16,325 bases of DNA from an uncultured Prevotellaceae bacterium (GTDB lineage Bacteria; Bacteroidota; Bacteroidia; Bacteroidales; Bacteroidaceae). The stretch's first letter is position 1. The number at the start of each line of letters is the position of its first letter. The notes under the pieces were generated by a model that saw nothing but the letters and a program-made list of their open reading frames with translations, ran no database searches and was not told the origin of the DNA. Of the stretch, positions 7,132-13,492 are shown one piece after another. Both the position numbers and the translations under genes were made by a program. The DNA lies in the NCBI GenBank assembly GCA_937877625.1, contig CALFJG010000077.1:1-16325 (forward strand), written 5' to 3'.

Positions 7132-7182
7132 GCCCTGAAAGAGCAAAAGAATTACGATTTCATACTTTTGCTCTTTCAGGGC
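7132..7182. repeat. Perfect 18-bp inverted repeat (hairpin) after the kinase gene
   Basis: GCCCTGAAAGAGCAAAAG (7132-7149) is matched by its exact reverse complement at 7165-7182, with a 15-nt loop. It starts 43 bp after the kinase stop codon and could end transcription or protect the mRNA 3' end. No T-run follows on either strand, so it is not a typical intrinsic terminator. Related half-copies occur at 2855-2870 and 10039-10059. Confidence 0.75.
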
Positions 7183-7193
7183 CATTATATGGG

Positions 7194-7230
7194 ACGCACG
7201 TTCCCCCTCAGCGACTGCCGGCGGCACGCC
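7194..7230. repeat. GC-rich intergenic repeat, diverged copy 1
   Basis: The run from ACGCACGTTCCCC (7194-7206) to CCGGCGGCACGCC (7218-7230) parallels, in the same order and orientation, ACACGTTCCCC (7648-7658) and CTGGCGGCGCGTC (7675-7687). I take the two as diverged copies of one repeat. Confidence 0.4.
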
Positions 7231-7253
7231 AGCATTGCCTGCAAGGGCTATTA

Positions 7254-7469
7254 CACTACTTGCGAAACTTGAATAAAAAACAAAGTCCGACCTATCTCAA
7301 AACAAAGTCCGACCGCGTTTAAACTTAGTCCGATTGATTTTAAAATCAAAAGGAGTATGTTTAGACCCCGTCCGACCTGTTATAAAATCCGTCCGATATA
7401 GTTTCTCTTCCCCGCCATTTCCTTCGTCAAGTTGATGATACGGTTTTGATTCAAGTGTCGCAAGTAGTG
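7254..7469. mobile_element. MITE-like element: imperfect 26-bp terminal inverted repeats around a 21-bp repeat array
   Basis: The left end 7254-7279 (CACTACTTGCGAAACTTGAA and on) and the reverse complement of 7444-7469 (CACTACTTGCGACACTTGAA and on) agree at 24 of 26 positions. Between them is the six-unit array. The 216-bp element has no coding capacity, as expected of a miniature inverted-repeat element or a protein-binding module. No clear target-site duplication is visible. A further ACTTGCAACACT, close to the right arm's ACTTGCGACACT, lies just outside on the minus strand (about 7479-7490). Confidence 0.45.
7277..7404. repeat. Degenerate array of six 21-22 bp direct repeats
   Basis: The units begin at 7277, 7299, 7321, 7342, 7363 and 7384 (lengths 22, 22, 21, 21, 21, 21). 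Five contain GTCCGA, at 7285, 7307, 7328, 7370 and 7391; the fourth unit has lost it. Unit ends share AT-rich GTTT/AAAA junctions. The junction of units 3 and 4 forms the perfect 16-bp palindrome TTGATTTTAAAATCAA (7334-7349). The 21-bp step is two helical turns, so the cores face the same side of the DNA. There are no unique spacers, so it is not CRISPR. Confidence 0.75.
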
Positions 7470-7520
7470 AAACTACACCAGTGTTGCAAGTATAGCACCG
7501 AGGCGCAGCTTTCTGGGAGT

Positions 7521-7700
7521 GCAGGCGGCTCGCCTGCTTCTTCTTGCACGCGAGCCGCGTGAGCTCCGGCAGGCGGCTCAACCGCTTACCCTGCAATGGC
7601 AGTGAGCATTGCAATGCGCGTTACACTTTCAAGGTGCAATATGCAACACACGTTCCCCAGGGTGTCGCCCTGCCCTGGCGGCGCGTCGCCCTGTGCATTC
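7521..7700. repeat. GC-rich, hairpin-dense intergenic segment with repeat copy 2
   Basis: Contains GCAGGCG / CGCCTGC (7521-7527, 7531-7537), TGCAATG / CATTGCA (7592-7598, 7607-7613) and CCAGGG / CCCTGG (7657-7662, 7673-7678), plus GTCGCCCTG twice (from about 7664 and 7685). No credible protein is encoded. It looks like accumulated palindromic repeats in an intergenic region. Confidence 0.5.
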
Positions 7701-7801
7701 ACACAACTTCCGAAACATAAATAAGAGCATCGGATTTGTATAAAGCGTGCAACGAATTTAGCATCAAATTATTGGCCCACGAATGTTTTTGTGTCGTTTC
7801 G

Positions 7802-7833
7802 TTTGGTCAATCGCGCGAAATGCCGTACTTTTG
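7802..7833 (+). promoter_or_regulatory. rho promoter
   Basis: TTTG (7802-7805) and TACTTTTG (7826-7833) are 20 bp apart, a complete Bacteroidetes promoter. The start would be near 7840, giving a leader of about 230 nt before the rho ATG at 8068. Confidence 0.75.
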
Positions 7834-7885
7834 CAGCGCATTCAAGGAACAATCGTTTTTTTTCCGCATTAGGATACCGAAAAGA

Positions 7886-7936
7886 ATGCTCCCCCCAACA
7901 AAACATCTATTTGATATTGGCCAAAGAGCCTTATGA
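7886..7936 (+). other. Short open frame in the rho leader (16 codons)
   Basis: An ATG about 45 nt into the predicted rho transcript opens a 16-residue frame ending at TGA 7936. It begins in a C-rich patch (CTCCCCCCAAC). It could be a leader peptide, or the C-rich RNA could be a Rho loading site for autoregulation, as known for the E. coli rho leader. Nothing beyond position supports translation. Confidence 0.2.
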
Positions 7937-8019
7937 TGTAGGCACAACATTTATACCTTTGTTACGCATCGCATCAAATCAAACGCGACACGCTAACCGT
8001 TTATGCCTATATATTCCGA

Positions 8020-8045
8020 GACACACACCGTGTTGTGTCGTTTTT
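8020..8045 (+). promoter_or_regulatory. Possible attenuator hairpin in the rho leader
   Basis: GACACA (8020-8025) pairs with TGTGTC (8034-8039), followed by GTTTTT, about 23 nt before the rho start codon. This has the shape of a short intrinsic terminator. With only 6 bp in the stem it is weak evidence. Confidence 0.3.
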
Positions 8046-8067
8046 AGATTATCACAACATTTTTTCA

Positions 8068-9990
8068 ATGGATACGTTCAACAAAGAAACTCTTGAGAGC
8101 AAGACGCTCGAAGAGTTGCTTACCATTGCCGCAGGCTTCGACATCAAGGCCGGTCCTGCCGCAGACACACAAACGCTTATTTACGAAATTCTCGACCGTC
8201 AGGCCAGTGCCGCCGCCAAGGAAGAAACGACATCGCGCCCACGGCGCACACGCATCACGAAGCCCTCGCCAGACCACCTTTTCACAGCAACACAAGACGG
8301 CAAGTTGGAAGAAGCCTCCGGGGAAGCCGCAGCACTGATACCCGTGAAGCGCAAACGCGGACGACCCTCGAAAGCCGAGTTGGAACGCCGCGCCCTCGAA
8401 GCCGCACGCTTTGCTGCCGAGGCAGAACTCGCTGCCAACCCACCCCTCCCCGAGCCAATAAAGAACACGAAAGAGGAGACACCCGTGCTGCCAGACTTGT
8501 TCCAGAACGCACCCGAAGCAGACAAGCAGCCTGCCGAGAAAGCAACGACCGACACCGAAAAGGCAGAAGCAGCACCGAAGCCCACCAGAGCAAAAAAAGA
8601 AGCGAAAAAAGAAACACCCAACAACGCCGAGCTCCTGGCACGCCTCAATGCCAAAGACTTTATTATCGTTCACGATGTACCCGTGATAGAAGATGCTACC
8701 GTCGCTTCCGAACAAGAAGAGCACGTGCGTTTCCGTCGGTTCAAAGACGACCTCGATGTACAGGAAAAAAACCTCCCCGCACCGACCCCCAAACAAAAAG
8801 CGTCAATACAAGCAAAGCCCACCGCGCCGCATACCGTGCAACGTCAAGCCCCTCAGCCGCAGCAAAAGCCACAACCGCTAACGCTCGCAGCAGGTGGCGT
8901 GTTAGAGGTGTTGCCCGATGGCAGTGGCTTCCTGCGTTCGTCGGACTACAACTACCTCACATCGCCCGACGACATCTTTGTGGCTCCCGCACAAATACGC
9001 TCCTTGGGACTTAAGACGGGCGACATCATAACTTGCCGAGTGCGAGTGCCAAAAGAAAATGAGCGTCACTTCACGCTCCAGTCCGTCGATACCATCAACG
9101 GCTTAGCGCCCGAAAAGATACGCGACCGCATAGCCTTCGAACATCTCACGCCCCTTTTCCCCGACAAGAAATTCACGCTCTGTAGCAGCCCCGGCGAGAG
9201 CCTCTCGCGCCGCATCGTCGATCTCTTTGCACCAATAGGCAAAGGACAGCGCGCACTCATCGTGGCACAGCCCAAAACGGGCAAAACAATCCTGATGAAA
9301 GACATTGCCAACGCCATAGCCAAGAACCACCCCGAGGCCTACATCATGATGCTACTCATTGACGAACGCCCCGAGGAGGTCACCGATATGGCACGCACGG
9401 TGAATGCCGAGGTCATCGCCAGCACCTTCGACGAGCCCGCCGCCAGCCACGTTAAGATAGCAGGCCTCGTGCTTGAAAAAGCCAAACGTATGGTGGAGTG
9501 TGGCCACGACGTAGTGATATTCTTAGACAGCATCACACGTCTGGCACGCGCCTACAACACCGTGGCACCAGGCAGCGGCAAGGTACTCAGCGGCGGTGTG
9601 GATAGCAACGCACTGCAAAAACCCAAGCGTTTCTTTGGTGCGGCACGCAACATCGAAGGCGGCGGCTCGCTCACCATCATCGCCACCGCGCTTATAGACA
9701 CCGGCTCAAAGATGGACGAAGTAATCTTTGAGGAGTTCAAAGGCACCGGCAACATGGAACTGCAACTCGACCGCGCACTGGCCAACAAACGCATCTATCC
9801 CGCCATTAACCTGAGTGCCAGCAGCACACGACGCGACGACCTCTTGCTAAACGCCGAAGTGATTGACCGAATGAACTTCCTGCGCAGCTATCTCGGCGAT
9901 ATGAACCCGCACGAGGCCATCAACTTCCTACGCAAACAAATGCGCGACACAAAAGACAACACCGAGTTCCTTATTAGCATCAATAGTTAA
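8068..9990 (+). CDS. rho: Transcription termination factor Rho with long disordered insertion
   Basis: This is a hexameric RNA-dependent ATPase that ends transcription of untranslated RNA. The 640-aa product is far longer than E. coli Rho (419). Seen: a Rho_N helical segment (about 5-45); a roughly 220-residue Pro/Ala/Lys/Glu-rich stretch (about 48-272) of disordered composition, including the AT-hook-like KRKRGRPS (94-101); the RNA-binding OB fold with LPDGSGFLRS (from about 277); Walker A PKTGKT (402-407); the catalytic-Glu block DERPEEVTDM; and the R-loop segment EEFKGTGNMEL. Bacteroides Rho carries a similar disordered insertion, reported to drive phase separation. The ATG at 8068 is chosen because the upstream GTG (8035) lies within the leader hairpin; homologues also start near here. 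It has its own promoter and is not coupled to neighbours. Confidence 0.95.
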   Translation: MDTFNKETLESKTLEELLTIAAGFDIKAGPAADTQTLIYEILDRQASAAAKEETTSRPRRTRITKPSPDHLFTATQDGKLEEASGEAAALIPVKRKRGRPSKAELERRALEAARFAAEAELAANPPLPEPIKNTKEETPVLPDLFQNAPEADKQPAEKATTDTEKAEAAPKPTRAKKEAKKETPNNAELLARLNAKDFIIVHDVPVIEDATVASEQEEHVRFRRFKDDLDVQEKNLPAPTPKQKASIQAKPTAPHTVQRQAPQPQQKPQPLTLAAGGVLEVLPDGSGFLRSSDYNYLTSPDDIFVAPAQIRSLGLKTGDIITCRVRVPKENERHFTLQSVDTINGLAPEKIRDRIAFEHLTPLFPDKKFTLCSSPGESLSRRIVDLFAPIGKGQRALIVAQPKTGKTILMKDIANAIAKNHPEAYIMMLLIDERPEEVTDMARTVNAEVIASTFDEPAASHVKIAGLVLEKAKRMVECGHDVVIFLDSITRLARAYNTVAPGSGKVLSGGVDSNALQKPKRFFGAARNIEGGGSLTIIATALIDTGSKMDEVIFEEFKGTGNMELQLDRALANKRIYPAINLSASSTRRDDLLLNAEVIDRMNFLRSYLGDMNPHEAINFLRKQMRDTKDNTEFLISINS

Positions 9991-10221
9991 TCGTTGAAGC
10001 CGACGATAAAGTTATTCTTTAACTAAGATGGCTCAACCTTGCCCTAAAAGAGAAAAAGCAAATAGCCCGAGGCATCGCCTGGCGGCAAACCAGCACCCTA
10101 CTACACCGTAAAATATCAAGGAAAAAGGAAGCAAAGACACCGTTTCTTTCTATTTTTGCAGGCATTAAAGAAGAAAAAGAGACGCTTCCTCTGTTCTCAT
10201 TTGGTGTTGAAACCATACGAT
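9991..10221. other. rho-dxs intergenic region with a degraded dispersed repeat
   Basis: 10039-10087 holds GCCCTAAAAGAGAAAAAG (16 of 18 bases identical to the hairpin arm at 7132), followed by AGCCCGAGGCATCGCCTGGC, a GC-rich partial palindrome. It looks like a decayed copy of the element seen at 7132-7182. No strong terminator for rho is visible. Confidence 0.5.
10151..10158 (+). promoter_or_regulatory. -7 element of the dxs-trkA-trkH promoter
   Basis: TATTTTTG matches TAnnTTTG, 63 bp before the dxs ATG. No TTG is found at the right distance upstream, so the -33 is poor. Its position overlaps a TTG that could open a longer dxs frame (10156), which is therefore rejected as a start. Confidence 0.5.
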
Positions 10222-12120
10222 ATGGACTTTACCTACCTCAGCAAGATAGAATTCCCCGATGATTTGCGCAGCCTGCCCATAGAAGCATTGCCAAAGGTTT
10301 GTGAGGAGTTGCGCGAATTTATTCTCAACGAACTGGCCGTGAACCCTGGCCACTTGGCTTCCAGCCTCGGTGTGGTGGAACTCACCGTGGCGTTGCACTA
10401 CGTATTCAACACACCATACGACCGCCTGGTGTGGGACGTGGGCCATCAAGCCTACGGCCACAAGATACTCACCGGGCGGCGCGACGCATTTAGCACCAAC
10501 CGCAAACTCGGCGGGCTACGTCCCTTCCCCACACCGAAAGAGAGCGAATACGACACGTTCACCTGTGGACACGCCAGCAACTCCATCAGTGCCGCGTTGG
10601 GAATGAGTGTGGCGGCCCAGCAAAAAGGAGAGCGCGAGCGACACATCGTAGCCATCATTGGCGACGGAGCACTGAGTGGAGGCTTGGCCTTTGAGGGCAT
10701 CAACAACGCCAACGAGAGTCCCAACAATATGCTCATTATTCTCAACGACAACAACATGAGCATAGACCGCAGCGTGGGAGGTATGAAGCAATACCTGCTC
10801 CACCTGCACACGGGTGGCGTATATAATAATATGCGTGCCAGAGCCACCAAGACACTCACACACTGGGGCATACTCAACGACAAGCGTCGGCGCAGCATCC
10901 TGCGCTTCAACAACGCGATGAAAGCCCTTATCACACGCCAGCGCAACATCTTTGAGGGTATGGACATACGCTATTTCGGCCCCACCGACGGCCACGACGT
11001 GGTGGAACTGGTGCGTGTGCTGCGTATCATAAAAGAGATGAGCGGCCCGAAGTTGCTTCACATCCACACCGTGAAAGGCAAGGGCTATAAGCCTGCCGAG
11101 CAAAACGCTACCGTGTGGCATGCTCCAGGCCGCTTCGACGTAGAGAGTGGCGAGCGCCTCACAAACAAGAGCGACAAGCCCTGCCCGCCGCGTTTCCAAG
11201 ACGTCTTCGGCGAGACACTCCTTGAACTCGCACGAAAGAACAGCCGCATCGTTGGCATCACACCCGCAATGCCCACGGGGTGCAGCCTCAACCTGATGAT
11301 GAAAGAAATGCCCGAGCGCACCTTCGACGTAGGCATCGCCGAAGGCCACGCCGCCACATTCGCCGCCGGACTGGCGAAAGAGGGCCTGTTGCCGTTTTGC
11401 AACATCTACTCCGCCTTTGCGCAGCGTGCCTACGACAACATCATTCACGACGCAGCGATACTCAACCTCCCCGTGGTCTTTTGTTTCGACCGCGCAGGCC
11501 TTGTGGGGCAAGACGGCCCCACACACCACGGCGTATTCGACCTCTGCGCCCTGCGCCCCGTACCCAATATCACCATCGCCTCGCCGATGGACGAACACGA
11601 ACTGCGCCGACTGATGTACACGGCGCAGACCAACGGGCAGGGTACCTTTGTGATACGCTACCCACGCGGGCGCGGCAAACTCACCGACTGGCGTTGCAAA
11701 CTCGAGGCAGTGCCTGTGGGAAAGGGGCGCAAACTCAAAGACGGCGACCGCCTCGCTGTTATCACACTCGGCCCTATCGGCACCGACGTGGCAGAGACTA
11801 TTGCACGCGTGGAAAAAGAGAACTCCTGCGACAAGGCTATTGCTCACTACGACCTACGCTTCCTCAAGCCTCTCGACGAGGAAATGCTCCACGAGATAGG
11901 CTCGCGCTTCCGTAACGTATTGACCATAGAAGACGGGCAACGTATGGGCGGCATGGGGTCTGCCGTGATGGAGTACCTTGCCGACCACGACTTTGCGCCG
12001 CGCATCGTGCGTCTGGGGCTGCCCGACCGCTTTGTAGAACATGGCACGGTGGAGGAAGAGCGAAAACTCACCGGACTCGACAGCGAGAGTATAGCCCGAC
12101 AAATAAAAAAACTCCTTTAG
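10222..12120 (+). CDS. dxs: 1-deoxy-D-xylulose-5-phosphate synthase
   Basis: This thiamine-diphosphate enzyme condenses pyruvate with glyceraldehyde 3-phosphate to DXP, the first step of the non-mevalonate isoprenoid pathway, which feeds quinones and undecaprenyl carriers. The 632-aa length is normal. Seen: DVGHQAYGHK (H75, H80), CGHASNSIS (H117), the ThDP/Mg motif from GDGALSGG (147-154) to NDNNMSI, the catalytic Glu of the pyrimidine domain in VGIAEGHAA (E374), and DRAGLVGQDGPTHHG. The start at 10222 (MDFTYLSKI) is chosen; longer starts run into the promoter. The stop is followed after 2 bp by trkA, so translation is likely coupled, a neighbourhood I recall from other Bacteroidales. Confidence 0.96.
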   Translation: MDFTYLSKIEFPDDLRSLPIEALPKVCEELREFILNELAVNPGHLASSLGVVELTVALHYVFNTPYDRLVWDVGHQAYGHKILTGRRDAFSTNRKLGGLRPFPTPKESEYDTFTCGHASNSISAALGMSVAAQQKGERERHIVAIIGDGALSGGLAFEGINNANESPNNMLIILNDNNMSIDRSVGGMKQYLLHLHTGGVYNNMRARATKTLTHWGILNDKRRRSILRFNNAMKALITRQRNIFEGMDIRYFGPTDGHDVVELVRVLRIIKEMSGPKLLHIHTVKGKGYKPAEQNATVWHAPGRFDVESGERLTNKSDKPCPPRFQDVFGETLLELARKNSRIVGITPAMPTGCSLNLMMKEMPERTFDVGIAEGHAATFAAGLAKEGLLPFCNIYSAFAQRAYDNIIHDAAILNLPVVFCFDRAGLVGQDGPTHHGVFDLCALRPVPNITIASPMDEHELRRLMYTAQTNGQGTFVIRYPRGRGKLTDWRCKLEAVPVGKGRKLKDGDRLAVITLGPIGTDVAETIARVEKENSCDKAIAHYDLRFLKPLDEEMLHEIGSRFRNVLTIEDGQRMGGMGSAVMEYLADHDFAPRIVRLGLPDRFVEHGTVEEERKLTGLDSESIARQIKKLL

Positions 12121-12122
12121 CA

Positions 12123-13472
12123 ATGAAAATCGTTATCGCCGGTGCGGGGGCTGTGGGGCTGCACCTTTCCAAACTCTTAGCGCGCGAACGCCACGACATC
12201 ACACTCATCGACGAACACGAGGAGCGCGTGGCATCGCTCTCGGTGACTTTCGACCTGAAGACGCTCGCCGGCAACCCTATGGCACTCACCACGCTCAAAG
12301 AGGCCGAGGCGGGACACGCCGACCTCTTTGTCGCCGTCACACCCGATGAGGCACACAACCTGACGTGTTGTATCCTGGCCAAGAAACTCGGTGCGAAAAA
12401 AACCGTGGCGCGTGTAGATAACGCCGAGTTCACCGACGAGGCACAAGCCGCCTTCTTCAAGGAAATCGGCGTGCAAAGCATCATCTATCCCGAACTGCTC
12501 GCCGCCAAAGAGATAGCCGGCAGCATAAAACGCAGTTGGATACGCCAATACTGGGAGGTAGGCAACGGGGCACTGGTGATGCTCGGCGTAAAGGTGCGCG
12601 AGGCGGCGCAGATAGTTAATGAGCACAAGCCGCTGCGCGAACTCTGTGGCCCCGATGCACCGTTCCACATCGTGGCGATAAAACGCGGCGACGAGACCAT
12701 CATCCCACACGGCGACGACTTCGTATGCCCAAAGGACATCGTCTTCTTTATGACCACGCCGCAATACATTGCCGAGATTCGCGCACTGGCAGGCAAACAA
12801 GGCTATCCCGATGTGAAAAACCTTATCATTATGGGCGGCAGCGACACAGCCGTGCAGGTGGTAAACCGCTTGCCCGACCATATTTCGGTGAAACTTATTG
12901 AGAAAGACCTCGAGCGTTGTAACCAACTTTCCTCACTTATCACCAACCCCCACGCTATGGTGCTCCACGGCGATGCAACGGACATAGACCTGCTTGAGGA
13001 CGAGAACATCGACCACGTGGAAGCCTTTGCAGCACTCACCGACAACAGTGAGAAAAACATCCTCGCCTGCCTCAATGCCAAGAAGCACGGGGTGCGCAAG
13101 ACAGTGGCCATCGTGGAAAACACCGACTACGTGAGCCTGGCCGAGAATTTCGACATCGGCACGATTATCAACAAAAAGAGTATCGCCGCCAGCCATATCT
13201 ACCGTATGATGCTACGCGCCGACCTCACCACCGTGAAGAGCCTCACCGTAGCCAATGCCGACGTGTGCGAGATACCGGTGAACGAAGATGCACGCGTCAC
13301 AAAGAAGACGGTGATGGAACTCGGTCTGCCGCCCACCGTCAACCTCGGTGGCATAGTACGCAACGGGCGTGGCATATTGATTAACGGACGCACGCAGATA
13401 CTCCCCGGCGACACCGTCGTGGCGTTCTGCCTGCAAAACACGTTGTCAAAACTCGAACGTTTCTTCAAATAA
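12123..13472 (+). CDS. trkA: Trk potassium uptake system NAD-binding subunit TrkA
   Basis: A 449-aa cytoplasmic regulator that binds NAD(H)/nucleotides and gates the TrkH K+ channel. It has the full two-unit architecture: a first Rossmann-type RCK domain starting GAGAVG (7-12) with the acidic ribose-binding end LIDEHEER, a TrkA_C domain (about 140-220), a second RCK domain with the altered loop GGSDTA (238-243) and LIEKD, and a second TrkA_C domain at the C-terminus. The second loop lacks the GxGxxG form, as is common in the second half of TrkA. The ATG lies 2 bp after the dxs stop and the gene ends 20 bp before trkH, so all three are probably one transcript. Confidence 0.95.
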   Translation: MKIVIAGAGAVGLHLSKLLARERHDITLIDEHEERVASLSVTFDLKTLAGNPMALTTLKEAEAGHADLFVAVTPDEAHNLTCCILAKKLGAKKTVARVDNAEFTDEAQAAFFKEIGVQSIIYPELLAAKEIAGSIKRSWIRQYWEVGNGALVMLGVKVREAAQIVNEHKPLRELCGPDAPFHIVAIKRGDETIIPHGDDFVCPKDIVFFMTTPQYIAEIRALAGKQGYPDVKNLIIMGGSDTAVQVVNRLPDHISVKLIEKDLERCNQLSSLITNPHAMVLHGDATDIDLLEDENIDHVEAFAALTDNSEKNILACLNAKKHGVRKTVAIVENTDYVSLAENFDIGTIINKKSIAASHIYRMMLRADLTTVKSLTVANADVCEIPVNEDARVTKKTVMELGLPPTVNLGGIVRNGRGILINGRTQILPGDTVVAFCLQNTLSKLERFFK

Positions 13473-13492
13473 CTCAGAGCCTCCTTGCCGCC

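Noticed and set aside
7277..7404. CRISPR array
   Set aside because: The units are contiguous, degenerate and only 21-22 bp with no unique spacers, and there are no cas genes.
7297..7614. 105-residue minus-strand frame across the repeat array
   Set aside because: It runs through the inverted repeats and the array; its seven-residue pattern is just the 21-bp repeat translated, and the first unit boundary (22 bp) breaks the frame.
7736..7936. 66-residue plus-strand frame before rho
   Set aside because: It spans the rho promoter, so at most the short downstream part starting at 7886 could be in the mRNA.
8035..8067. GTG start for rho at 8035
   Set aside because: It falls in the right arm of the leader hairpin and adds residues not typical of Rho; ATG at 8068 is a better start.
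10156..10221. TTG start for dxs at 10156
   Set aside because: It overlaps the -7 element TATTTTTG and would add a Lys/Arg-rich tail foreign to Dxs.
10516..11847. Long minus-strand frame inside dxs
   Set aside because: It is an antisense shadow of a well-identified gene, produced by GC-rich codon use.
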